From Rotaria socialis (Eukaryota > Rotifera > Eurotatoria > Philodinida > Philodinidae): a stretch of DNA of 64,000 bases. Under the pieces are notes generated by a model, which saw only the letters and a program-made list of their open reading frames with translations, made no database searches and was not told the origin of the DNA. Numbering within the stretch: position 1 is the first letter of the stretch; every line of letters begins with the position of its first letter. The translations under genes were made by a program, and so were the position numbers. Location: the NCBI GenBank assembly GCA_905331475.1, contig CAJNYU010002927.1, forward strand, positions 25,186-89,185, given 5' to 3'. This document shows positions 23,830 to 36,200 of this stretch, in pieces.

Positions 23830-26800
23830 GTTATGGGCGTGAGTTCCATAATGAAAACTAGGGTGTTTTCGTTTATGAGATTTGCGTTTTAGCGGGAATT
23901 TTGATATGCTTATGATTTATATGTTTATATAACCCGGAACGTTACACTTTGTATCTACTCTGAAGGAACTACCATTCTCTGAAGTAACTCGAAGAGAATA
24001 TATTTTTGTTTCAGAAAGAGTTGCTGTCGTCTACCATGGATATTGATCTGCTCACTCATATTTGCATCACAATTAGACACAATACCTAGTAAGATGCTTA
24101 CTGAAGAGCAACTCAGGCTAATAGCAGAATGCTATTTTATCCAGAATATGTCTGGAAAAGATTGATATTCTTTCCTCTCTTGTGGTCATTATATGTGGCT
24201 TATTGATTCAGCTACATCAAACTACATGCTAATGTCTTAGTCAAGAACGATCATGCGCCCGTTTGTTTGTTTGTTGAATACTAAATACAGGATGCGAAAT
24301 TTGATATATTATAAAACCAAAATCAATGTTGTGTTCTTTGTCCCACACGCAGAAAAAAGAAAATTCAATGACTTTGCTCGGAAGTCACCCTGTCCTATGC
24401 AGAAGTCCTGATTAGTTTACAAGTTTTTGTTTTGTTTTATTTAGTTCGCAATGTTGGTGTCAAATAATAAGTAGGCCCTTTTAAATTTTCGTACTAAATT
24501 AGGAATAGCAGGATTTCATTTGCTTCTTTCTCTTGTAGTTCAGATTGAAAAATCTCATTGTACGACGTCTACAGACTCCTGAATTAAATTCAATGGAAAA
24601 AAATGAATCCGATCATTTATAGACTTCTCTAACATGAAATTCACCAGTAAAATCATTTTTATTTTGTTACCAGAAACCGCATGTTCAGCTGAATATGCCT
24701 AGCGCTCCCTCCGTTCATGTAGAACACAAGAGTCGTTCATCGGTTTATGCACAGCGAACCAGTCGACCAAAGACTATTTAACAGAATCCACGACTCGTTC
24801 ATTTGATTCTTCGACAGATCCATCAACGACGAACTTACAACCAATTAATTCAGGAGCATCCACTATAACAATTAAAGTAAGTAACTAGATCAAAGCACCA
24901 TTTTAGTATTCGAAATAAGATCAGAACCACAAATGATCATAAGTTTGATAATACGTATTTCATTACTACTTCGATACTTAACGTGTTGTAGTCAAGAAAT
25001 TCGGATTTATTGTCAGCATACCAACGAATAATGTTTTTGTTTTGAACAAAAATGCAATAATACGATTACGGGTGAGTTTCTCAATCATATGTATACATGG
25101 TTTCTTATGATTTTATTATTTTTAGATAACACATCGGAATATCGAAGACGAGAGAAAGAAAATATAAACGATAGAGGCAGAAGGTTAAACTTTTATTTTA
25201 TTTATTTTTGAAAGTTAGAAGATACGTTGTTTATTCTCAGTTGTACTTAGTACTATCCTGCTTACAACAGAACGAGTATCTATTATCTTACTTAGTAAGT
25301 TGTGCAATGCAGAAGACACTACTTGGTGAAAACACCTTTTGAAAGTTTTATGATATATTGGAATGTTTAAAAGGTGGGATGCTGGTGTAAGTGTAGATGC
25401 GAGTGTCACTGAAGACATATGTATCGACATAGCACCAATCGTAGACGATGTCAAAACCTATATTGATAACATAAAGAACAATTATTCACACTTAAAATCT
25501 TAATATTTTTCTGTTTTCCTGGTTGTCTTCTGGATATTTTCTTCTTTGCTTTTGTTTATACCATATTCTAAACAACCGTCTGCACCCTCATGTGCGCATA
25601 TAATCACAACCATCATATCCTCCGGTGACGTAAAATAGTGGAAACTATGTAAAAAAATTCTGTATTTTCAATGGAACTCGTATGAAGTTGTGCAGTAACC
25701 AAGCAATCGTAACGAGAACAAACAGGGCTCAACATCGGATTCGAGAGAGAAATCTTTATATACACTTTCTTTAACTGACGTTAGATCTTATACCTTTGGA
25801 TCACAAAGGAATGTGTTGCCGATTTGTTGTTCATGGTGAATATTTCTATTTTGTTTGACACGATTTAGCACGTACTGCTCTGTTTTTTTTCATTGTTTAG
25901 AAAGAATAAAGACCCATTGAAACGCAAAGACATTTTTTTCAAATCATTTAACTCATCTCTAAAGCAAATGCCAATAGCACAAATGAGATCATTGTTAATC
26001 TAATTCAAGGTTGATACAATTCGATTTATTTTCTTTTGTAACACCAAAATGAATTCCAACAATATCAATCACACGTATCGATCATAAACAACCGAAAGAT
26101 GAATGTTTTACATCAGGCTTTATAAAGTCTAATCTGTATTGTTTCTTTTATAGAACGTTAAAAATTACAGTCTTGAATAGTATGCATCATGTCCATTGCA
26201 GTGAGCTAGCTAATCAAAATGATTATTTTTATGCCTGAATTCTGAATTCAATAGAGCATCAGCAGCAGTGATTCAAAGACGGAATCATGTTAGTATTAAT
26301 GAATAATATATTAGACAGAATAGATCAATAAGCTTTTCTTTCTATTGATTCATATTTTTTCAAGTGTAGCTTTATTCAATAGTTAATCCGCCAAGCTGTA
26401 TTTATATTACACGAACACTGGCCTATATTCTCCACTTGAAAAAAGTATTTCCTACTTTCGTTGTGAGATGTTGACGTTTGCTTTTCAACATTTCTCCATG
26501 CTGACTCTACAGCACTGAAATGTGCATTGCATTTTTTCAATGCCACTTTATTATTCGAATTCTCAAAATTCAAGTAGATCAGATGTGGAAGTCTTTTTGA
26601 TCTTGATTTAGTCAAATCTTCATCAGATCACTTTTTGCTAGTCCACTCTCGGTCATGGATAGAAATCGATGCGTTTCCGAGTAGTAAATAATTGCGAAGC
26701 AGTCAACAACAAAAAAACAAGTTAGTGTAAATATATATACATGTTTCGCGTTGTCAGCAAAATTGCTTATTTGAAGTTGCATGTGTAAAAATAGATGGTG

Positions 26801-28050
26801 AATCTAGAGTCAACAGACAAAACGAGACATATTCATTTAAAATGCATTTTAATTGCAACGTATTTTTGTGATCAACTTTGTGACGCATGCGCCCAGTATA
26901 ATTTTAATTAATATGAAACAAAAAATTGCCGCATACATTATCGACAGCAACTTGTATTTATTTTGTGCACTTGTTTTTTTCTTAGGAAGCAATTGCTACA
27001 AGAAAACTAGAAACTGCGCTGAGTAGGTACGTGAACAGAGAAAATGTGAATTCGTAACAGCATTTCGATTGAATTCAAGTCGCTTTTTTTCCATTCTGAT
27101 TCATGCTTCGTATGTTTATCTTTCTCTCATTTGCATGAAGTCAGTTTATACTCTTTTCTTTTCTTCCGTTGCTCATTAGATTAAACATAAAAATGCTCCT
27201 GACAATATCAGGCCTTTTTGTAGATTTGAATTATAAAAATATTGCTTTATTTACCAATGTTATGATGGCATTTAACAAATAGTGAGCATAAAATATAGAG
27301 ACTTATACTGTCAAAGCCTTGAGCTAATTTTTCTCTGCTCTCTCATGATCAAAGCGTCAGAAATAGAAAGCTACGGTTTGACAATTTACTCGACATTGTT
27401 TCTGCCTGTATCACATACCATCTTTGATCTGCTACCTTGAAACGGTCTTATCCCAATACAAGCAGGTATCCGTACTTCTGTTATAGTAGAGTCCTGTGCG
27501 AAGAAACCTACAACATTTCTCGTCCTTTTTACATTATATGCATTGAGTCATAAAAAAATAGTCACAAATTAAAAATATTTTTCGTAGCCAGTTAAATAAA
27601 AAATTGCCTGGGTGATAGCTTCTTTTCTTAAGTTCACGATCATACCTTCTACAGCATACTACACAAAATTAACATTGAGAACATTTGAAACTATGACGTT
27701 CATCATCTCACAAATAATACACTAACAACAGTAGAATTAGGCTCTAGCATTTATTTAAGATCTACTTTGATATTGAAGTAGATGCTGTTTTGCATACATA
27801 TTTTTCACAGTAGAATAAACAAGTAAAATTAAAACAGTCAAAAAAAGTACGTTTCGCATTCGACCTTGAAGCTTTCATAGAATAGATTTAATACAGTGCG
27901 ATATTTTACACATGTAAAATAGTAAACCAATAAACAATGAATACGACGCTTCACTCAATAGTTAACGATCATCAAACTTATGTCTGATTCGACCTGTTCT
28001 AGATACTACCGCTGCATATCGTGCACTTGCAAACGTAAGAAACCAATTCA
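23830..28050. other. 4.2 kb region with scattered exon-like remnants
   Basis: No intact gene. On the plus strand, 24672-24888 reads like decayed coding sequence: it opens after a 3' splice-like site, encodes NMPSAPSVHVEHKSRSSVYA, then needs a frameshift to continue as TESTTRSFDSSTDPSTTNLQ and ends at GTAAGT. A later exon-like piece near 25125-25170 encodes TSEYRRREKENI after an AG. A short piece near 24094-24163 encodes MLTEEQLRLIAECYFIQN. These may be remnants of one lost plus-strand gene. Confidence 0.3.
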
Positions 28051-30792
28051 ATGAATACAAACATGAAATATTTGCATTTCATGATCATCGGCGTCTTATT
28101 ACTGCTCCAAATTCATCATATAGATGCTGCTTTCTCTCCTGATCGGTCTAATTACAATGCATATGGGGTAAAAATCGCTATGAATGATATATTTCTTGTG
28201 CAAGCACAGAATGCTCAAGTTCCGCCAAGTTTCTTTATTCAATTTGCACCATACAACAATACACAAAGTTTATTGCAGTGTTCAATTAATTATGATAATA
28301 TACAAAATTATGTTCACACAGTTGCTGTTGGAAAAAACCCGAATCAAAATCAAGTACAATTTTTCTTTGCCGGTGAAGTACTAAATACTGACAATGGAAC
28401 ATTTATTGGCGTGGCAAAATATAATCTAACGAGCAACGTTTCGAATCCATCGAACTTTTGTGTGTCAGGTTTCTCTTACTTTACTCAATACCTATCTAAT
28501 TATGCACATCAAGAATACTATATCATTGGAGTTGAACCGAAGGGTCTTCTTGTCTATGGATTTGCTAATGATTTTATCTTCATCTTTGATTCTCAGAATG
28601 TTTCAACTTTCGAATCATGGAATAGCAGCTTAACATGGCCAAACGTCTCATTTACACCCCATGCAGTTGACATCAGTGACAATTTTGGTGTTGTTGCTGG
28701 TTTCATTAAAAATGATCCGAATGGAAGAGTCAAATTTAGTCCAATCATTTATCTCCTTAATTTCAATTCATCTAATCATCATCCGATTGTTGTTGATCAA
28801 CATGTACCATATGCTACTCCAGGTACATGGCAAGATTTATTAATCAATGACGATGCAGATATTTATTCAGCCAAATACAGTATGTCAATCAGTATCAATA
28901 GTCGTGGTTATGTTTTAGTTGGTATGCAATTCATCAATAGAGTTTTTTTATTTTCGGTAAACATCAATAATCCGATATCATTAGTGAACATTAGTAGAAA
29001 CACGAATGGTCGGTCATTAGGAAATGGAAAAAGTGTAGCTTGGTTAAATAATGAAAGTATGGCCGCAATACTTGTCAACACATATACATTAGCGTATCAG
29101 TGGGTGTCATCTCAAATTTATCTATATGATATGACACTGAACAATTATAGTTCTGATAGCACTCAACTCTCGATTTTTCCTAATTATCATCAGTCATTAC
29201 CTGCAGGATTTAGTTCCATATTTTTAAATATCATTTCGTCATCAACATCATTAACTTTAATGGATGATATTGGAACTTTACTAATATTCATTCCTACAGG
29301 ACCAGGCCTATTCCCATTAATGCCAGACACAGCATCAATACCAACTATTACATCTCCAAAAGCATGTCTACCAGGTATGTATAAAAGTAATTACGGTATC
29401 AATGATTGCACGCTCTGTCCAGCTGGCACGAAAGCTTCTGTCAATGGTTCAATTAACTGTATGGCATGCGCGCCTGACTCATTATGTTCTCTTGGTTCAA
29501 CAGGCGAAGTACCCAACTCTGAACTTCAAAATCGTGACCAAGTAATTGCTTATCCAGAATCACCTGAGAGTACCATATTTGAAGAGATATTAATTCATAA
29601 TATGTTCTATATTGGATCTGGCCGTTGTTTGGTTATATCACCCTTGTTTTGGTCATTGCTCGTAACTGGCTTTGCTTTTCTCATTATGATAATTGTAGCA
29701 ATACTAAATTTTTGTACCATGAATCCAGAAGGTACTCAAGTAAAGAAAAAAATTCAGTATACATTCAAAAAAATTGACATGATTCGAGAAGGTGAATTAT
29801 GGGTGGGTGGTTTAGCATCATTGTCACTAATAGTGATGCTTAGCTTTGCTTATGCATTTAGTAATGGCTACTTTAAGGAATATCCCATTGAATCAGTATC
29901 TGGCTTCAATCTTGCCTGTGATACATCAATGCGTAATGCTAAGTTTCAAACGGGTCTTCGATCATTGGGTATAGCTCCTGACGAGGCCGAACATGAAATG
30001 TTTCATTTGTTAGATGGACAAAGCTTTACTCTCAATGTTGCTTTTCTTAATACATTAATTGCTTGTGATGCCATATCGATTCAAGCTCTATTTGGTACAA
30101 CTTGGTCGACAATTCGTTGGTCCAATTGTACAAATATAACTTCGGTTCTATCCTTATCGATTTCGCTGCCTTCTCAACAAACATCGATTGAGATCTCCAT
30201 TGCTGATATCGGTACCATTGGAGCTTTGCGTATAGGCTTAAGTGGTCCTACAATGGAAAAAGATTTATATTATTTACGAGAACTGAACGCTTATCGATCT
30301 TTTTCACAGAACGGCAGTGCTCTAGCACATACATTGGCTGTGTCTCTAACAACAACAAAAGTTATCAATGAAACAGTACCGATAGACGGCCATGACTCAA
30401 ATTATACCGGTATCTATGCTCTTACATATGGAGCTAATTTGAATAGTCTATTTCTTTCACAAGCCGCGTATTCTCAGTTAACATCAACAGAGACAATATT
30501 GACTGTAGCGATAGGTGAATCAACCTATTATGTTAAAAACGTGCAAGAGCCAATCGTTAAACGAGCTGAGCTAATATTTCATAACCTGCTATTTACTGTT
30601 GTTTGTTTTGAAATATTTGGTTTGCTATTCGTAGTTTACAAATTGATATTCGAACCAATGTATAATTTAATCGTTCGCATGTATTATCGTCGACGTGAGC
30701 GATATCAAGCAAATGATCAAAAGAACAATGAAGAACTCACATCCATCGATCATAGATCAAATGTTGAACCACCGATGGTATGCGCTTTCTAG
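28051..30792 (+). CDS. Large membrane protein with GCC2/GCC3-like module
   Basis: Intronless 913-residue protein. A signal peptide (1-26, IIGVLLLLQ) precedes about 400 residues of N-glycosylation-rich ectodomain with beta-propeller-like strands (VGKNPNQNQVQFFFAG, FLFSVNINNP). A cysteine-rich module at about 437-480 (CLPGMYKSN, CTLCPAGTKASVNGSINC) resembles the GCC2/GCC3 or ephrin-receptor-like repeat. Transmembrane segments follow at about 529-552 (LLVTGFAFLIMIIVAIL), 582-603 (GGLASLSLIVMLSFAYAF) and 840-866 (LLFTVVCFEIFGLLFVVY), with a glycosylated loop between the second and third. The tail is short, basic and polar. It looks like a cell-surface protein. I do not recognise a characterised family. 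The lack of introns could mean retrocopying or simply the style of this family. Confidence 0.85.
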   Translation: MNTNMKYLHFMIIGVLLLLQIHHIDAAFSPDRSNYNAYGVKIAMNDIFLVQAQNAQVPPSFFIQFAPYNNTQSLLQCSINYDNIQNYVHTVAVGKNPNQNQVQFFFAGEVLNTDNGTFIGVAKYNLTSNVSNPSNFCVSGFSYFTQYLSNYAHQEYYIIGVEPKGLLVYGFANDFIFIFDSQNVSTFESWNSSLTWPNVSFTPHAVDISDNFGVVAGFIKNDPNGRVKFSPIIYLLNFNSSNHHPIVVDQHVPYATPGTWQDLLINDDADIYSAKYSMSISINSRGYVLVGMQFINRVFLFSVNINNPISLVNISRNTNGRSLGNGKSVAWLNNESMAAILVNTYTLAYQWVSSQIYLYDMTLNNYSSDSTQLSIFPNYHQSLPAGFSSIFLNIISSSTSLTLMDDIGTLLIFIPTGPGLFPLMPDTASIPTITSPKACLPGMYKSNYGINDCTLCPAGTKASVNGSINCMACAPDSLCSLGSTGEVPNSELQNRDQVIAYPESPESTIFEEILIHNMFYIGSGRCLVISPLFWSLLVTGFAFLIMIIVAILNFCTMNPEGTQVKKKIQYTFKKIDMIREGELWVGGLASLSLIVMLSFAYAFSNGYFKEYPIESVSGFNLACDTSMRNAKFQTGLRSLGIAPDEAEHEMFHLLDGQSFTLNVAFLNTLIACDAISIQALFGTTWSTIRWSNCTNITSVLSLSISLPSQQTSIEISIADIGTIGALRIGLSGPTMEKDLYYLRELNAYRSFSQNGSALAHTLAVSLTTTKVINETVPIDGHDSNYTGIYALTYGANLNSLFLSQAAYSQLTSTETILTVAIGESTYYVKNVQEPIVKRAELIFHNLLFTVVCFEIFGLLFVVYKLIFEPMYNLIVRMYYRRRERYQANDQKNNEELTSIDHRSNVEPPMVCAF

Positions 30793-33211
30793 AATTGGAC
30801 TACTAAAACAAAACATGATTCTAAATATTTGATTTCGTATTTCTATTTGACTATTTTGCACTTAACAATCACTACATCAATTTTTTGCTTTTTCAATTCA
30901 ATATTGATGAGATTAACATCAAAATATCTAGAAAAAGTAGCACATATGTAGAAAATTTAATGTGCTTTTGTTTTATCCTATAAGTTTTGCACTATTTTTG
31001 ATGAGTCTCCTCGATGTTTTAATACGACTGTGAAGTTGCATGTAAAATGTATACCCATCAGGAGTGAAACGTTCGTAAGAGAAGAAACTCATGCGTACAT
31101 GTGCTAATGGCTTTCATCTATACCACCTAGAAGAGTCTACCACTCGTTTACTATTATATTGAATGGCTATTTTCCTAGCATTGCTTTTTATTGTTTCTTT
31201 GCTGATTCTTTCTTATTATTTTTTACTCAACATTTTCTAAAAAATTATTTTTCCCATTTTTGTTTTCAGCGTTGTAACATATTCGTTGCTAGAATTTTTT
31301 TTCTCGTAGGATCAATATCTGATTTGAGCTTTCTAGATGATAGACACATGATCAAAAGACGTAGATCAATAATCTACAGCTGTAATATGAAAATCTATTT
31401 CATTTCTGTTATTACGCTCCTGGAATCGCGCGTAAAGGGATGGTGAAAGCATGGACCATAAAATAAATAGAATAAAACAATGTATTTATGCGTAACATGA
31501 GCAACTAAACGAACTATCGAATTTTTATTTAGCCGAGATTGATTGAACACGTGCTAGCTTAATTATGTGTTATTTTGTAAAAAAATGAATGGTTTTCTTT
31601 GAGTATTGACGGATTTTTCATCTACTAAAGTAAATAAATAGTATGAAAGCATTTATAAACGATTCAGCACTGTTGAGGCTGGATTTTAATCCAGTGCTGT
31701 TGCAAATTTTCGTCGAAATATACTTCCTAATAAATAAAATAAGTCAATTGCAATTTCAGAAATAAAAATCTTGATCACATTTAGATAGATAATTATAAGT
31801 GAATCTACGGGTTTATTCATCGTCATTCGATTTAGAATGGATTCTTTCATGTAAATTAGTATTTAGTTAAACACTTTTACTAAACAATTTTCAACGATCA
31901 ACTCGTTAGATATTTGTTCTAATCGCTAGTTATTGAATTTAATCAATGATGATCTTAAAAATTCCAATAATTAATTGTGAAATAATTTTTTTTGCAACAA
32001 ATCTGACATTGTTTATATTCCATATTCAAAAACATTTTTACTCATGATAAAAATACTTCCGACACACACTTCGGTGCATCCAACGTATTTGCTTCTTTCT
32101 TCACTTAGATGATTCACAGGTAGACATTTTTCATGAAATTTGGTAAGTGTGCGCTTGAAAATAATACATGATGGAAAAAAATAGTAAACTGTCTGGCCAA
32201 GTTGAAATTATTTGCATACTGTTTGAGTGTTTCTGCGAGCTTGTAGAACGAACGAAACAGAAGTGAATAATATCCATGACTGGCGAAATCTCGCATTTAC
32301 TTTTTTCTCTTCCTAAGTATAATCATCTATGCTTACTAACTAATTCAGAAGTATCCTTTTTTGAGTATACAAAACAGAATCCGCATTAGTTCAGTGAAAG
32401 CCTCGTAAAAGCTAAAAATTATAAACCGGTGTGGAAGTCATCGGCTAGGGGAAAATATGTTTTAAGGTTGATGATGTGTACAAGTAGGAACAAGAACGAA
32501 TTTTAGTGTAATGAGTTGCTTGTGCAATTTTAAAAAGGAAAACTATTTACTAATACAAATAAACTCGAAAGTATCTGCAGGTGTAGATTAACTAGCATAT
32601 TTGATTTTTCTGTTGGAAGAAATTCGGCAATCGAATAACTAATCAGTGTTCATTTTATTTCTGCATAATTAGAATGCGATTCTACTTTGTGAACATCGAT
32701 CACTATCATTTTGATCTTTGAATATTTAAATAGCGACTTGAAATTATATTATAAGAGGACGCTTGCCATCAAATATATGCGGAGCTATGCATAGGAGAAC
32801 AATTAAAAGTGTTTTGCGACGAATATAGTTTAGGATTTCAAAATGCATAGTGAATCGCTTTTTGTATCGTATCCATTAAATACGTTTTATCTTCTCCGTC
32901 GAATATCAAAATGAGAGTTCTTGTAAAGTCATATCGAATATTATCATTTAACCTATAATCAGTAACTAAGTAAAATCACTGTGAGAACAGCTATTCGATA
33001 TTTTCTCATATTGATTTCACATAATACAATACTTGTTTAATAAATATTCCTATATACCTTGGGTTTCTTGAACTGGCCAAACTAATAAAATATTGAAACT
33101 AGTTTCACAATTTTCAAGCGATAAAATCAATTTAATTTATTTCGATTATAAAAAAAACAACATTTCAATCAAATTGTCTCCAGTAACAACAATAAAAGAC
33201 AGTAACATATT
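30793..33211. other. Intergenic, no supported gene
   Basis: AT-rich, with no convincing exons. A small perfect hairpin CAGCACTG...CAGTGCTG lies at 31665-31699, with an inner TGGATTTTAATCCA palindrome. Confidence 0.5.
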
Positions 33212-36200
33212 TTATTCGTCATCTGAACTATTGTAAAGATCGCCATTTTCACTACTGTGTGCCTCGTTTACTGTGCCATCGCCGTCTATACTTGAACAAG
33301 AAGAAATAGCGTAATTTAAACGCTCATACATAATATCTGTCGTTGAATAAGCGGGCAAATCAATAGTAAAAAAACACGTATGCGATCCTAGAATAGACGA
33401 AGCGAATTTCATAATCTTTATATTGTTTTAGATTGTATGCAAAGCATTATGATTCCTTTTGAATATCTTATTTTCTAACTTAATAGACTAATGTCAACAG
33501 AAAATCTTCTAAGTTTTGATATCAAAATCTCAACGTTTGTATTTTTAGAGTTTTACTGATTACTGTAGTAATGGGATACTTGTATTCGATTTGAAAATAG
33601 GGGCGCCACTTTAACTTTGCTTTAAAAATTAAAGTTAAATTGACACCCGTATGTGAAAACGTGTCTCAAAAGTGTAAAAATGGAACGATTTGAATACTCT
33701 GTGTATTTTGAATAGTAAAGAAAATTTTTGTTCAAATTCAATTTGTTGCCACAATAAAATTTCCTGCTAACTCGATGCAAGGAAATATATTATTATCGCC
33801 TAACGTAAGAACAAATCAGAGACTTTCTTTCGTACACGTCAAACATTACTTTTGATCACCATTCAACTAATAGTAAAAACACCCAATATAAATTAAATTC
33901 ACGACTAGTACTATCAAAATACTTGCTAACCAGCTGAAAGAATCTATGTCTGATTGACTGTCATATATTACAGTTTTAAAAGTACTTACTTGGAAGTGTT
34001 TTATCAACTTCGCCGTCGTAAACATCGAATTCACTAATACAGAATTTCATGTCAAAATCTTCATCGCGAATCGGTAATGTACTTCTACCCCACGCGAATA
34101 TCAAAAGCGCTTTCTTCTGATCCTCATTAAACATTTCGTTCAGAACTTTCCAAAACCGCTCAATCGGTGGCGATTCTTCACTGTAACAGCCTCCATAACA
34201 AGCATGTCGCTGTAGAAGTTCTATATCAATACGATCTTTTCCGCATGTTGCTTCTTCAAGTTCATTAGCAGTAAACAAACTTAAATAATAACATGGAACA
34301 ATATTATGTAAACCCTGTCGAATAAAATCAATTTGCCGATTGAATTCATTCAGACGATATTGTCGATAGTATTTACAATACTGTTTAAAATTTTCTACCG
34401 TAATTGGAATATTCGAACCATCGGGAATAAGTTCATAGGTTTGCCCCGATGAACTAACAACATCAAATCGTAATTCACTCATAATACTACTAAATAAGGA
34501 ATCAACGTCACTCTCAGCACCAGCAGCAGTTACTGATCTTATTTGTTCAATATTCTTTTCTGCTTCGTTAATAATTGTAAAACTTTGCGAATCAATAGCT
34601 TCAATATCTTCAACAGTAATCGGTTCATTTGATAATTGTTTCCATAGTAAACTTGGAAATTTTACATTTAAATAGTGTTTCCTTCTTATAGCCATGCCGA
34701 GTAATTGTCCTACGAAACGATATTGTTTTGTAATTGTATTCTCTATTGATTCATGCGGTGGGAAAACATTTGGAATCCAACAATCCCGATTTAAACCACT
34801 ATTCGTACGTCCGTTTGGACATAAAATAAATAATGGTAATCTCGTAGAACATATATCCGAACAAATACGAGTAATGGAATCGCGATACGGTCCACCGTGA
34901 TCTGTACTATGCATTCCAATATATTGTGCATGCCAAAGTTGTTCATTGGGTCGTCGAAATATAATATGTGCATTGTTGCGCATTTGCTGATAAGCTTGAT
35001 AGAACATTGTATTTTCACTATTGCTAATATCTGTACTCGCCTTCAATGTATCAAAATTAACTAAAGTCCACTCAGTATTTTGATCGGATTCTGTATTGTC
35101 TAAAGATTCTTGAAATAATCCAAATTTTGTTGTCGACAATAAGTAAGGTTTTATTATTCGAATACGATCAGTTAGAAAACTTTCTCCTAATGGCAAACTA
35201 AAGTCGACGATCGAAAGAGTTTCTGTAAGCAATGTATTGAATGAATAGAAAAATTGCGCACGAATTCGAATGCAATCAGCTGGAATATTTGTTAATGATA
35301 GATGATTTTTAAAGAATGTTGAATCTGCTGGTGATTCTTTCGGTAGTTTTTCAATGAATTTTGAAAATGAATCATTCGCTAACAGTTCATTGTTCATGAA
35401 GTTGATTAGATCTTGATCGGCGATGGTATTGAAATGATTGTTCGAGTTAGTAAAATCTTCTTGACTTATTTTATAATTATCGGATTTTAGAAGAAATTTT
35501 TCAGGTAAGAGTTTTTCTCTTTTCGGATCAGTCCAAATATTAATAACATCAATGATCGTATATAAATTTTGAATATTTTCAGGAAGTTTCGTTTCAATAA
35601 CTTTAATTTTCCCACTATTTTCATTGGAAAGATGTTTCAGTTTTGTTATTAAAATAAATATAAAGTCTGCTAAAGCTAATTGAAGATGTTTTAATGAATA
35701 ATTGCTCAGTGATGCTGCTTTCGATGATAATTCGATGAGTAATTGAAAGAAAAATTGTTGAATTTCATTATTTAATATCAGCTGTTCACTTGTTTGAAGC
35801 AAACTATTGAAGAGAAAAACGAAAGCATAGGGTAGAAAAATTTGATTCTCAATACAGACGATCTTGCTCTTAATTCCTAATTGTTGAAATAGAACTTAGG
35901 CCTGAAATTGTTGGATCAGGCCTCACAATCTCTATCGAAGAGTTGATAAAAAAGAAAGAGCAAACTGCTATTTGTCAACTCTATAGCTGTCGATACCAAG
36001 ATTTGAATACAAAATCATCATCGCTAAACCTTAATATCTATCTTAAGAAGAATATCGGCTTACGTAGTAAATAGATGAATAATCGCTATTTTCGATTGAT
36101 GTACCGGAACCAATAAGAATAAATCAAAGGCCAGATTAATTAATTGTGTAGGAAATAATAATGAAATAATTGATTCGATTTGATTTTGTTCTAAAGAAGA

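Noticed and set aside
25215-25454. 79-codon minus-strand frame as an upstream exon of the ART gene
   Set aside because: No similarity to ART N-terminal regions and no supporting splice sites.
31665-31699. Small hairpin CAGCACTG/CAGTGCTG as another foldback element
   Set aside because: No target duplication and an 8 bp stem only; could be chance.
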